This document shows positions 18,153-26,258 of a DNA stretch of 64,000 nucleotides, piece after piece. Source of the stretch: SLAN01 sp964565375 (GTDB taxonomy: Bacteria; Spirochaetota; Spirochaetia; DSM-27196; SKKC01). Each line of letters starts with the position of its first letter. Positions within the stretch are counted from its first letter, which is position 1. Under the pieces are notes generated by a model that saw only the letters and a list, made by a program, of their open reading frames with translations, searched no databases and was not told the origin of the DNA. Both the position numbers and the translations under genes were made by a program. The stretch covers positions 26,949 through 90,948 of the forward strand of contig CAZMEV010000002.1 in the NCBI GenBank assembly GCA_964565375.1. The letters run 5' to 3'.

Positions 18153-18698
18153 TCAGCTGAACCCGGCCATCTCGTACATGTTTTTCGCCTGGTTCGCCGC
18201 CTTTCTGATAAACGAAGCAAGCGGCAGGCGCTGCCACCACTGCACGATGCGGCTTTCGGCGATCTTCGCGCGAAGCGTATCCCTGTAGTAGCGCACCAGC
18301 ATCCGGCCCAGATAATAGACAGGCACCGCGAGAACGGCCGAAACAACCAGACCGCCGACTACCGATGTATTATGGATACCGAGGAATGGGCCAAACGGTG
18401 CGTTATATGCTCTCGAGAAAAAGTCCTGCAGACCCTCGGCCGTGAGAATTCCGTACCCAAGGGTGTCCAGCAAAGAGTCAACCAGCAGGGCAAGCGGGGT
18501 GCCGACGCCGAACACCAGAAGCGCAATTCCGAGATTCACCTTTGCGAGAAATGCAATAAGAAAAAGCACGAGCCAGACAAAGTTTCCGACCGGGACGAGG
18601 GCAAGGGCAAGCCCGAGTACAACGGCCCAGGCAATTTCCCCTTCCCGTCTGTTCGCGTTCAGCGCCGCAATAATTCGCGCGAGAGCGGTTAACAGCAT
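18153..18698 (-). CDS. TIGR03546-type (DUF2062-like) membrane protein
   Basis: 181 aa from the ATG at 18698; a TTG at 18707 would add three residues, and neither has a clear Shine-Dalgarno site. It has five hydrophobic segments, including EIAWAVVLGLALALVPVGNFVWLVLFLI and a second GVGTPLALLVDSLLDTLGYG region, and ends in an amphipathic basic tail. This fits TIGR03546, an uncharacterised family found as a two-gene pair with TIGR03545, which follows 23 nt downstream. The pair probably forms an inner-membrane complex with a large periplasmic arm; this is inferred from topology. Confidence 0.75.
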   Translation of the reverse strand: MLLTALARIIAALNANRREGEIAWAVVLGLALALVPVGNFVWLVLFLIAFLAKVNLGIALLVFGVGTPLALLVDSLLDTLGYGILTAEGLQDFFSRAYNAPFGPFLGIHNTSVVGGLVVSAVLAVPVYYLGRMLVRYYRDTLRAKIAESRIVQWWQRLPLASFIRKAANQAKNMYEMAGFS

Positions 18699-18707
18699 GA
18701 TATTCAA

Positions 18708-18915
18708 TCATCATCTGCTATCGCGTCACAGTCAAGCGGGACGTACGCACTTTCTCACAGCCTCTCCGGCGCACACTCGCCGCGGACTCGTGCCCTGGTA
18801 CCAAGCCGTGGTTCGAGCCCCGACTCACGCCGTGGAAGCAAGCCCTGCTCTGGTACCGGAACCTGATTCGTGCGCTGGTACCGCGCCGCCGGTTCAGGCT
18901 CCGCTCACAAGCCGG
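18708..18915. other. Intergenic region with degenerate GGTACC-containing repeats
   Basis: About 208 bp between two - strand genes. CTGGTACC occurs three times with related flanks (near 18795, 18850 and 18873), along with CGTGCG/CGTGCC and AAGCC words, like a decayed tandem array. No open frame or RNA structure convincing enough to call was seen. Confidence 0.4.
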
Positions 18916-20025
18916 TCAAGCGCTCCCGCCGATTCGCACTGTCTGCTGATACCGTGCCATAAATGCTGTGTCGATATGGTTCTTCATCCGGAAGGCTGCC
19001 CGGCCGTATAGCGTCCAGCGGCCGCGAAAGAGAAGTCCGCGACCGTAGCCCAGATTGAACCCGCCCAGATACTTGTGCCGACCGGTAAATCGCACCAGCG
19101 ACCCGGGGTCACCGGAGTGCGATTCTCCGGTTGCGGTACGACGGAGATTGGACAGAAGCACCGGCTGCATGCGAACCGCATAAACCCCCACTCTATCGAG
19201 TGGTGACTCATCCATAGTCGAACAATCCCCCACCGCGAATACATTTTCCAATCCCTTTGCGCGCAGATAGTCATCGGTAACTACACCACCGTCTTCGGCC
19301 AGCGGCAGTCCAAAGCGCCCGAGGATGCGTGGAGGCCGAATGCCGGATGCTGCAAGGAGGAAATCCGCATCGATACTCTCGGGAGCAACCCTGTGACCGC
19401 GATGAATCCGCACCCCCGCGCGAGACAGCGAGGATTCAACGTATCGCTCCCGTCGACCGCGGACATTGCCAAGCGGAGCGTTGCCTGTGTACAGGTCCAC
19501 CCTTCGCCGGACGACCCGCAGCGAATCGAGCAGATGCGCTGAGTTGGCTGCCAGTTCCACTCCTCCGGGACCGCCCCCGATAACCGCAATACTGATTTTC
19601 GCATTGCGACGACTGTGAAGTTCAATGGCCCGGCGGGCTTCCCCGAGGTTGCTTATCGGCTTCACGGGAAAGCGGCCGTAACCATCAACCTCCAGAATCG
19701 ACTCGCTTCCGAGGTTAAGACTCATGACGTCATAGTCGAGCGTATCCCCTTCCTCGAGACTGATTACCTGCTCGACCGGATCCACCGCGACAACCCGGTC
19801 GCGAACGAACACTCCCCCCGCCTGTTCCATCAATGCCGCCGCGGGAAGGAGCACGTCGGCGGGTGAATACACACCGGAAAGCAGGCCGGGACCCATCCCG
19901 GAGTAGGGGTGCGAGCGTTCAGGATTAACGAGCACCACCTCGATTCCGGCGTCGATGAACTCTCGGGCCTTCAGGGCGAGTTCAATGTGGGTATGTCCGG
20001 CTCCGACGAGCACAACTCTCTTCAT
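18916..20025 (-). CDS. FAD/NAD(P) oxidoreductase of the SelD-associated type (TIGR03169-like)
   Basis: 369 aa. An N-terminal FAD Rossmann motif VVLVGAGHTHIELALKA, the HPYSGMGPGLLSGVYSPADV segment, a second nucleotide motif IAVIGGGPGGVELA and the FAD-binding VFAVGDCST place it in the NDH-2-like disulfide oxidoreductase superfamily. The GHTHIE start and the P-Y-S-G-M-x-P-G motif are typical of the group that forms the N-terminal half of some SelD (selenide,water dikinase) fusion proteins. No selD is visible in the window. A clear promoter lies upstream with only 9 nt between its -10 box and the ATG, so the mRNA may be leaderless. The substrate is unknown. Confidence 0.75.
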   Translation of the reverse strand: MKRVVLVGAGHTHIELALKAREFIDAGIEVVLVNPERSHPYSGMGPGLLSGVYSPADVLLPAAALMEQAGGVFVRDRVVAVDPVEQVISLEEGDTLDYDVMSLNLGSESILEVDGYGRFPVKPISNLGEARRAIELHSRRNAKISIAVIGGGPGGVELAANSAHLLDSLRVVRRRVDLYTGNAPLGNVRGRRERYVESSLSRAGVRIHRGHRVAPESIDADFLLAASGIRPPRILGRFGLPLAEDGGVVTDDYLRAKGLENVFAVGDCSTMDESPLDRVGVYAVRMQPVLLSNLRRTATGESHSGDPGSLVRFTGRHKYLGGFNLGYGRGLLFRGRWTLYGRAAFRMKNHIDTAFMARYQQTVRIGGSA

Positions 20026-20034
20026 AACGGTGAG

Positions 20035-20062
20035 CTTATATGCTGTTTTCTACATTTTTCAA
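20035..20062 (-). promoter_or_regulatory. Promoter of the FAD oxidoreductase gene
   Basis: On the - strand TTGAAA (20062-20057) and TATAAG (20040-20035) are 16 bp apart, and the ATG starts 9 nt after the -10 box with no Shine-Dalgarno site between. The predicted transcript would have 0-3 leader bases. Confidence 0.6.
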
Positions 20063-20074
20063 CAGTACTCGCGG

Positions 20075-20280
20075 CCCAGCGGCGGTACCTCCAGCCCAGC
20101 GGCGGTACCTCCAGCCCAGCGGCGGNNNNNNNNNNNNNNNNNNNNNNNNNNNNNNNNNNNNNNNNNNNNNNNNNNNNNNNNNNNNNNNNNNNNNNNNNNN
20201 NNNNNNNNNNNNNNNNNNNNNNNNNGCCCAGCGGCGGTACCTCCAGCCCAGCGGCGGTACCTCCAGCCCAGCGGCGGACA
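20075..20280. repeat. 20-bp intergenic tandem repeat array containing an assembly gap
   Basis: The unit CCCAGCGGCGGTACCTCCAG repeats head to tail on both sides of a 100-N gap, with a partial copy at each gap edge. The array lies upstream of the FAD oxidoreductase promoter. Copies are identical in sequence, suggesting recent expansion, but the copy number is unresolved. Confidence 0.92.
20126..20225. other. Assembly gap (100 N)
   Basis: Exactly 100 Ns placed inside the 20-bp repeat array; real length unknown. Confidence 0.95.
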
Positions 20281-20389
20281 GGGTGACACGCACGGCAGGA
20301 CTGGCCGGCGCGGTTCACGGCGCACACAGCCGCAGTAGTGGCCGGTGTGGTTCGCTACGCACACGGCGGCAGGATCACTTCGGCTGCTG

Positions 20390-20839
20390 TTACACCGTTC
20401 CGAGACTTAAGTCACCATGAAGCTTGAACAGGTGGCCGTCGCGGCTGACCTGAAGGTCCCTGTCGGGAAAGTACCGGGGAAGCAGTTGCTGTATTCTCTG
20501 TGCGGCGACCTCGTCGATTTCCTCTTCAACGTCGTCGGGGACTTCCTCAAGGGTTACGATCCGGAACTCAAGCACATAGCCACGGCCATGGTCAGACCCG
20601 TAACCGGCGGAAAAATTTGCGCTCACACTGAACAGCCCGGAAGCAGCTTTATTGGCCGTTGCCCCGCGCGGCGCCCTTGCAGGATGAAGCCGATAGTCGC
20701 CCCCATACTGGTCCTCGAGGTAATCATCAACCTCATCGAGAAGCTTTTTGAGCGTATCGAGAAAGCGCTGTAACTTGTGGTGCTGCACCGTCCTCACCTC
20801 ATCGTGCCGATTATCGTACGTCAGTTGCAGGATTTTCAC
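20390..20839 (-). CDS. Conserved-looking hypothetical protein, 149 aa
   Basis: I do not recognise the family. It is a soluble protein with no signal peptide or membrane segment. An N-terminal helical part (RFLDTLKKLLDEVDDYLEDQYGG) leads to a central segment rich in small residues and an acidic stretch (LEEVPDDVEEEIDEVAAQRI). The last 40 residues (LLPRYFPDRDLQVSRDGHLFKLHGDL) look like a small alpha/beta domain. Codon use is like the neighbours and third positions are GC-rich, supporting a real gene. The start is GTG at 20839. It is divergent from the FabD-like gene, with only 41 bp between the two starts. Confidence 0.6.
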   Translation of the reverse strand: MKILQLTYDNRHDEVRTVQHHKLQRFLDTLKKLLDEVDDYLEDQYGGDYRLHPARAPRGATANKAASGLFSVSANFSAGYGSDHGRGYVLEFRIVTLEEVPDDVEEEIDEVAAQRIQQLLPRYFPDRDLQVSRDGHLFKLHGDLSLGTV

Positions 20840-20880
20840 AGACGAATTACGATTTTAATGTAATACTTGTTGTCAAACAT

Positions 20881-22026
20881 ATGAGTCATAAACATCCGTT
20901 CGGGACTCCGTCGACATCCGCAATTGCATTCCGAGGATACAATACGAAAAACCTCGGGCGAACCCCCGAATTGCTTCGTCATCCGGTTTTCGGTGGTACC
21001 GTCGAACGCTATCTCGCAGAGGCATCGGAGGTATTCAGCGACACGCTGAACCGTCGCTGTGATCTTGTTACGCGGGTCCGGGAGGAACAGGAAACAACCG
21101 TCGAGACCTACGCAGAAGCTATTGCACTTATTATCGCAATGGAGATATGCCAGCTCGAGCTGCTTCGACAGTTCTTCGGGATCGAATACCGGGGCGCACG
21201 GATGAGTATGGGCTTCAGCCTCGGCGAAGTTGCAGCCCTCTGTGCCAACGGTGTGTTCCCCTGGCGGCAGGGGATGCAGATCCCCCTTTCGCTCGCTGAG
21301 GACTGCGCGGAACTCGCCGACGACACCACTCTCGGCGTGCTTTTTTCCCGCAAGCCGACGCTTCCGGCGGATCAGGTGGAAAAACTGTGCCTTCGCATTA
21401 CCTCCGAAGGCAAGGGAGTTGTGGCGGTATCCGCTCACCTCGCCCCGAACACCTGCCTGATCATAGGACAGGGAAATACGCTCGACAGATTTCGTGATCT
21501 CATGAAGGAGTACTTGCCGCATAAGGCTACGCTTCGCAAAAACACCGATATCTGGCCTCCACTGCACACGCCGATCGTGTGGGAGAAATACATCGCTGAG
21601 CGCTGCGGCTTTCTACTGCACACACTGCCCGGCGGCTTTCTCCCTCCGCAACCACCGATCCTCTCGATGGTGACCGGCGACTTCAGCTATAACGATTACA
21701 ATGCCCGGCGAGTCATCCGCGAATGGACGTATAAGCCGCAGCAGGTCTGGTCGGTTGTAAGCCGCACACTTGAAATCGGCATAGAAACCGTGGTGCATGT
21801 CGGACCACAGCCGAACATCCTGCCGTCAACCTATTCCCGACTCGGCGAGAACGTCATTCAACAAATGAACAGCAGTCTTGGAACCCGCACCCTGTCGAAG
21901 GTCCGGCCGTGGCTTCAGGGGCTGCTTCCGAAACAGACCGCACTCCTCCGTGCCCCAATGGTACAGCAGATTATCCTTGAAGACTGGCTGCTCGATTCAA
22001 AGGCTACCCAGGACATGAATCGATAA
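20881..22026 (+). CDS. FabD-like acyltransferase-domain protein
   Basis: 381 aa. The centre resembles malonyl-CoA:ACP transacylase: MGFSLGEVAAL carries the nucleophile S113 in a G-x-S-x-G-E elbow, and PPLHTP holds the second catalytic residue H229. The usual GHS before the nucleophile is GFS here, and the N-terminus lacks the FabD GQG motif, reading AIAFRGYNTKNLG instead. It is also longer than FabD (about 310 aa). It may transfer an unusual acyl group or have a different acceptor; it is not placed near other fatty-acid synthesis genes. The ATG has no Shine-Dalgarno site, and a TAATAC box lies 14 nt upstream. Confidence 0.65.
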   Translation: MSHKHPFGTPSTSAIAFRGYNTKNLGRTPELLRHPVFGGTVERYLAEASEVFSDTLNRRCDLVTRVREEQETTVETYAEAIALIIAMEICQLELLRQFFGIEYRGARMSMGFSLGEVAALCANGVFPWRQGMQIPLSLAEDCAELADDTTLGVLFSRKPTLPADQVEKLCLRITSEGKGVVAVSAHLAPNTCLIIGQGNTLDRFRDLMKEYLPHKATLRKNTDIWPPLHTPIVWEKYIAERCGFLLHTLPGGFLPPQPPILSMVTGDFSYNDYNARRVIREWTYKPQQVWSVVSRTLEIGIETVVHVGPQPNILPSTYSRLGENVIQQMNSSLGTRTLSKVRPWLQGLLPKQTALLRAPMVQQIILEDWLLDSKATQDMNR

Positions 22027-22083
22027 GTCGGCGGCTGATGCGCCATGCCGTGTTTGCATCAACCGGCGACCACGCCGCGGTAT

Positions 22084-22190
22084 CCTTATCAGCCCCGGGA
22101 TCAGGCTTCCTGAGTATTCGCCCTGAGTGTTCGCCCTGTGCCACATCAATCAGCCCCGGGATCAGGCTTACGTGTGTTCGCCCTCTGCCA
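22084..22190. repeat. Partial tandem duplication overlapping the 3' end of avtA
   Basis: ATCAGCCCCGGGATCAGGCTT occurs near 22090 and again near 22148, each followed by a copy of a GTGTTCGCCCT(G/C)TGCCAC block. The second block is the last codons of avtA, so the intergenic copy is a duplicate of the gene's end plus its flank (unit about 57 bp). Confidence 0.7.
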
Positions 22191-23436
22191 CCGCGCGTGC
22201 GGCCTCCTCACCGATAATCCGAATGCCGGTGCGCACATCCTCGTCGGCCATGCCGAAGTTAATACGGATGCACTCATCCCGATGTGACCAGGCCTCGTCG
22301 AACCCGAAGAAAAAGTAGGTCCCGGGCACGACAATGGTGTTGCGCTGTTTCAGCCGTTCGTACAGCTGTTGCGTGGTTATCGGGAGATTGCGGAACCAGA
22401 TCCACAGGAACAGCGATCCTTCGCTCTTGTGAACCGCATAGTCGACCGACTCGTCGAACGAGCTGTAAATGTAATCAAGCGCCCGTTTCGATTTCTCCTC
22501 ATAGAACGGCCGGACTGTCGAGCGTGACAGCTCGAGAATCTCCCCCGATTCAACAAGGGGTGTCACGAGGTGCTGACCGACGCTGCCGTTGGAAAGGCTC
22601 AGAATTGCATTGCAGGAGGACAGCGCCTCTATCATCTCCTCGCCGGCAATTACAATACCGGTTCGTGTCGCGGGAAGTCCGATCTTCGACAGACTCATAG
22701 TGAGGATGATGTTTTCATTCCACACGGGGGTCGCATCTTCGAAAATCATCCCCGGAAACGGCACGCCGTAGGCGTTGTCTATAATCAGAGGAATGCCGGC
22801 GTCACGCGCTATTCGATCAAGTCCTTCGAGTTCCCGGTCGGTAATGACATTGCCGGTCGGATTGGTCGGTCGAGAGACACAGATCGCCGCGACGTCATCA
22901 TCAACGGTCAGGTGGTTGAAATCCACATGGTACTTGAACGTGTGCTCGTCAATGAGTTCGATATCCGCCGGAACCGAGCGAAAATCTTCGCTGCGAATGC
23001 TCTGGTCGGCATACCCGATATACTCCGGCGTCAGGGGAAAGAGGATACGCCGGTGAACGCCATCTTCATCCGGACCGGCGAGCATATTAAAGAGCAGGAA
23101 GAAACTTGTCTGGCTGCCGTTGGTTATGGCGATATTGCGCTCTGAAATATCCCACCCGTATTCGCTGCGCAACAGCCGCGCCAGTGCGCTGAGAAACTCG
23201 CTGTTGCCCTGCGGCGGATCGTAATTCGCCAGCATTCGTTCGAGGTCACCCTCGCGCCCCATAACCTCTTCCATGCGGCGCCGCCATACAGCGTTAACTT
23301 CCGGAATATGTGCGGGATTTCCGCCACCGAGCATGTACTTGTGCTCACTTCCACCCATCGCATGGCCGAGATCGTCCATGAGCTGAAGGATCCCCGTGCG
23401 TGCGGTGAACTTGCGCCCGAACTCAGATAGTTTCAT
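22168..23436 (-). CDS. avtA: Valine-pyruvate aminotransferase
   Basis: 422 aa, fold-type I PLP aminotransferase. It closely follows E. coli AvtA through its whole length: LSEFGRKFTARTGILQLM, YMLGGGNPAHIPE, NYDPPQGN, ITNGSQTSFF, FPLTPEYIGYAD, SRPTNPTGNVITD, IIDNAYGVPFPGMIF and MSLSKIGLPATR with the PLP lysine K251. It interconverts valine and 2-oxoisovalerate with pyruvate/alanine in the cytoplasm, linking to branched-chain amino-acid synthesis (leuA is at 47.5 kb). A TACATT -10-like box ends 9 nt before the ATG and there is no Shine-Dalgarno site, so the transcript may be leaderless. Confidence 0.95.
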   Translation of the reverse strand: MKLSEFGRKFTARTGILQLMDDLGHAMGGSEHKYMLGGGNPAHIPEVNAVWRRRMEEVMGREGDLERMLANYDPPQGNSEFLSALARLLRSEYGWDISERNIAITNGSQTSFFLLFNMLAGPDEDGVHRRILFPLTPEYIGYADQSIRSEDFRSVPADIELIDEHTFKYHVDFNHLTVDDDVAAICVSRPTNPTGNVITDRELEGLDRIARDAGIPLIIDNAYGVPFPGMIFEDATPVWNENIILTMSLSKIGLPATRTGIVIAGEEMIEALSSCNAILSLSNGSVGQHLVTPLVESGEILELSRSTVRPFYEEKSKRALDYIYSSFDESVDYAVHKSEGSLFLWIWFRNLPITTQQLYERLKQRNTIVVPGTYFFFGFDEAWSHRDECIRINFGMADEDVRTGIRIIGEEAARAVAEGEHT

Positions 23437-23476
23437 AGATTCGCTAATGTACTAGATCGGGCCGGGTAACGAAACA

Positions 23477-23598
23477 CCGGGTAGGGATTTCTGCGTGAGG
23501 CGATATCCGCCCCACGCCGGGTAGGATTTCTGGGTGAGGCAAAACGCGCCCCACGCCGCGTACGGATTTCTGCGCGAGGCGATAGCTACCGCGCCCCG
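23477..23598. repeat. Degenerate ~40-bp intergenic tandem repeat (three copies)
   Basis: Copies begin at 23477, 23517 and 23556 with CCGGGTAGG or CCGCGTACGG, continue with GATTTCTG and GTGAGGC, and the first two end in CCCCACG. Copies differ at several positions. The array lies between the avtA start and the cysM stop. Confidence 0.75.
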
Positions 23599-23631
23599 GC
23601 CAGATACTCAAGACAACAGCCGGCGGCGTGT

Positions 23632-24531
23632 TCAGCGGAACACACCGGTCGAAAGATAGCGGTCACCACGGTCGCAGATAATGACCACAATAACAGCGTC
23701 GGTTACCCCATCTGCCTCGAGGTCACGAGCCAGGTCAACGGCCGCCGCGACGTTGCCTCCCGAGGAAATACCGGCAAATATTCCTTCCTTGGTGGCAAGC
23801 TCCCGAGTCGTCTCTTCCGCCCTTTTGGAATCCATCTCACGGGTCGTATCCAGACGACCGGGATCAAAGATTCTGGGTTGATACTCAACCGGCCACGCCC
23901 GGATTCCCGGAATTCCGCCTGCTTCGTCGGGACGAACTCCCACAATCTGAATATTCCCGTTCTGCTCTTTAAGGTACCGGGATGTACCCATGAGCGTACC
24001 GGTCGTACCGGTTGAAGCTACGAAATGTGTCAGTTTGCCGCCGGTATCCTTCCAGATCTCGGGACCGGTGCCCTCATAATGCGACAGCGGATTGTCGGGA
24101 TTCGAAAACTGGTCGAGAATCACTCCCTGCCCTTCCGACTCCATCTGCCGTGCGGCGTCGATCGCACCTTCCATACTTCCCTGCTTCGAGGTCAATATGA
24201 GCTCGGCACCGAACGCCCGCATGACCGCCCGGCGCTCCGCACTCATGTGTTCCGGCATAATGATTTTCATGGTATAGCCCATTGTCGAGGCCACCATCGC
24301 AAGCGCTATTCCCGTATTACCGCTTGTTGCCTCGATGAGTGAATCACCAGGTTTGATCCGGCCGGACTTCTGCGCGTTTTTTACCATCCAGTAGGCCGGG
24401 CGATCCTTCACCGATCCGGCCGGATTGTTGCCTTCCAGCTTGCACAGCACCGTGTTCGGACCATCGTACAGGCGCCGCAGCTTTACCAACGGGGTTCCCC
24501 CGATGCATTGTTCGAGTGTGTATGCATTCAT
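23632..24531 (-). CDS. cysM: Cysteine synthase B (O-acetylserine sulfhydrylase)
   Basis: 299 aa, fold-type II PLP enzyme. The PLP lysine is K42 in GNNPAGSVKDRP, the phosphate-binding loop is ATSGNTG, and GTTGTLMGTSRYLKE and FAGISSGGN complete the site. The NNPAGSVKDRPA form and the short length favour CysM over CysK. It makes cysteine from O-acetylserine and sulfide or thiosulfate. GGAGGT lies 11 nt before the ATG. It is divergent from osmC-metZ, and a 22-bp palindrome lies in the shared control region, which suggests joint control of sulfur amino-acid synthesis. Confidence 0.93.
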   Translation of the reverse strand: MNAYTLEQCIGGTPLVKLRRLYDGPNTVLCKLEGNNPAGSVKDRPAYWMVKNAQKSGRIKPGDSLIEATSGNTGIALAMVASTMGYTMKIIMPEHMSAERRAVMRAFGAELILTSKQGSMEGAIDAARQMESEGQGVILDQFSNPDNPLSHYEGTGPEIWKDTGGKLTHFVASTGTTGTLMGTSRYLKEQNGNIQIVGVRPDEAGGIPGIRAWPVEYQPRIFDPGRLDTTREMDSKRAEETTRELATKEGIFAGISSGGNVAAAVDLARDLEADGVTDAVIVVIICDRGDRYLSTGVFR

Positions 24532-24555
24532 TGCTTGTCGTACCTCCGGTTTCTC

Positions 24556-24584
24556 AAGTAAGCTGAGTTACTTACTTAATTATA
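24556..24584. promoter_or_regulatory. Palindromic operator and -10 box between cysM and osmC-metZ
   Basis: AAGTAAG (24556-24562) and CTTACTT (24571-24577) form a perfect inverted repeat with an 8-nt centre; a second register AAGTAA-N6-TTACTT lies within it. On the - strand TATAAT (24584-24579) is a consensus -10 for cysM, so the palindrome covers its transcript start. An overlapping TTATAC on + may serve osmC. This fits a repressor site, for example of an Rrf2-type cysteine regulator; the regulator is unknown. Confidence 0.6.
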
Positions 24585-24602
24585 CAAAAAAGGATATCAC
24601 AG

Positions 24603-25034
24603 ATGACAGTACATTTGCAGAGGGTAAATGCGGCCGCACACTTAGAAGCGAAAAACGCTGACGGTAACACTGTTCACATAGATGGGGCTGCCGCCATTGG
24701 CGGGCAGAAAGCCGGTTTTCGACCTATGGAAGTCCTGCTGGCGGCGGTCGGAAGCTGCGCGAGCATGGATCTTGTGGCAATTCTTACCAAGCAACGCCAG
24801 ACGCTCCATGACCTGTCGGTTCGGGTCGAGGGAACCCGGAAGGAAGGAGATGCACCGCACCCGTTCACCGCCATTCACGTACATTTCGATCTGAAAGGGG
24901 TAATCGATGAAAAACGCGCCGAACGGGCGGTTTCACTTTCGGTCGACAAGTACTGTTCAGTGAAGGAATCGCTCGACCCGAATATTGAAGTAACCCATTC
25001 GTTCACAGTGGAGCAGCAGGACCATGACGGATAA
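24603..25034 (+). CDS. OsmC/Ohr-family protein
   Basis: 143 aa. The two conserved cysteines are C52 (VGSCASMD) and C118 (DKYCSVKE), separated as in OsmC proteins that reduce organic hydroperoxides with thiols. The preceding GGQKAGFRPMEVLLAAV stretch is the usual lead to the first Cys. It is of the YhfA-like subgroup by length and by the DKYCSV motif. Its last codons overlap the metZ start by 11 nt, so it is coupled to methionine synthesis; a thiol or persulfide-linked role is possible but inferred. A purine-rich AAAAAAGGA serves as ribosome binding site. Confidence 0.88.
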   Translation: MTVHLQRVNAAAHLEAKNADGNTVHIDGAAAIGGQKAGFRPMEVLLAAVGSCASMDLVAILTKQRQTLHDLSVRVEGTRKEGDAPHPFTAIHVHFDLKGVIDEKRAERAVSLSVDKYCSVKESLDPNIEVTHSFTVEQQDHDG

Positions 25035-26241
25035 CACGAACGAGAACACAAATGGTAAACGGCCGGCATCTGAAGGCTTCGAAACGAACGCAATACGGAA
25101 CCAGGCCGCGAGAAGCGAGCACCGTGAACACGCCCAGCCGGTCTATCTCACCTCGAGTTTTGTCTTCAACAGCGCCGAACACGCGCGTGCCCTGTTCAAC
25201 CGGGAGGAAGAGGGAGCGGTCTATTCCCGCTACAGCAACCCGAACACAGACGAATTCGTTTCGAGGCTCGCTGCTATGGAGCACTGCGAAACGGGCGTAG
25301 CAACCGCCAGCGGCATGGCGGCAATGTTCTCAAGCATGGCGGCATTTCTCAGCGCAGGAGATCACCTCGTCGCTTCACGCGCGGTTTTCGGCTCTACGCA
25401 CCAGGTAATCACCGGAATCCTGGCACGCTGGGGCATCGACTACACGTACGTGGACCCCACCGACACAGATGCATGGAGACGCGCGATCACAGACCGCACG
25501 AAAATGCTCTTCGTTGAAACGCCGTCAAACCCCGGGCTCGATCTTGTCGACCTTGCATTTCTCGGCTCGCTTGCACAGGAGCACGGCATACTCCTGAATG
25601 TCGATAACTGTTTTGCTACCCCGTACCTGCAGAACCCGGCAGACTTCGGCGCTCACCTCATTACGCACTCGGCAACCAAGTTCATAGACGGGCAGGGACG
25701 TGTGCTTGCCGGGGCAATTCTCGGTTCAATTGAGCACATCGACACGGTACAGTCGTTCACCCGCCACTCCGGCCCGGCGCTCTCTCCGTTCAATGCATGG
25801 GTAGTCTCGAGGAGCCTTGAAACGCTGTCGGTGCGCATGGACCGCCATGTGGCCAATGCGGAGGCGCTCGCCCGCCACCTCGAGTCCCATCCGGCAATCG
25901 AGCAGGTGCGCTATCCGTTCCTCGAATCACACCCGCAGGTGGATCTGGCGAAACGGCAGATGCGCGGCGGCGGGGGAATTGTTACGTTCCAGGTGAAAGG
26001 CGGTGTCTCCGGTGGCATGCAGTTTCTCAACGCCCTTCAGATGATAAGTTTAAGCTCCAATCTCGGTGACACCCGGTCAATTGCAACACACCCTGCTTCG
26101 ACCACTCACTCCAAGTTGAGCGAGGAAGAGCGGCAGGCGGTCTCCATAACGCCGGGGCTCGTGCGTATTTCAGTCGGCCTGGAATCGCTCGACGACATTA
26201 TCGCTGACGTCGATCAGGCGCTCGAGTCGCTTTCCCGGTAG
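25024..26241 (+). CDS. metZ: O-succinylhomoserine sulfhydrylase (trans-sulfuration PLP enzyme)
   Basis: 405 aa. Cys/Met-metabolism PLP family: YSRYSNPNTDEFVSRLAAME, ATASGMAAMFSSM, FVETPSNPGLDLVDLAFL, and the PLP lysine K219 in THSATKFIDGQGR, a form typical of MetZ, and the ending LGDTRSIATHPASTTHSKL and GLVRISVGLESLDDIIADVDQAL. It makes homocysteine from O-succinyl- (or O-acetyl-) homoserine and sulfide. The start overlaps osmC. It ends 50 bp before the rhodopsin gene, which has its own promoter. Confidence 0.92.
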   Translation: MTDNTNENTNGKRPASEGFETNAIRNQAARSEHREHAQPVYLTSSFVFNSAEHARALFNREEEGAVYSRYSNPNTDEFVSRLAAMEHCETGVATASGMAAMFSSMAAFLSAGDHLVASRAVFGSTHQVITGILARWGIDYTYVDPTDTDAWRRAITDRTKMLFVETPSNPGLDLVDLAFLGSLAQEHGILLNVDNCFATPYLQNPADFGAHLITHSATKFIDGQGRVLAGAILGSIEHIDTVQSFTRHSGPALSPFNAWVVSRSLETLSVRMDRHVANAEALARHLESHPAIEQVRYPFLESHPQVDLAKRQMRGGGGIVTFQVKGGVSGGMQFLNALQMISLSSNLGDTRSIATHPASTTHSKLSEEERQAVSITPGLVRISVGLESLDDIIADVDQALESLSR

Positions 26242-26258
26242 ACACTGGTTCGGGTGCT

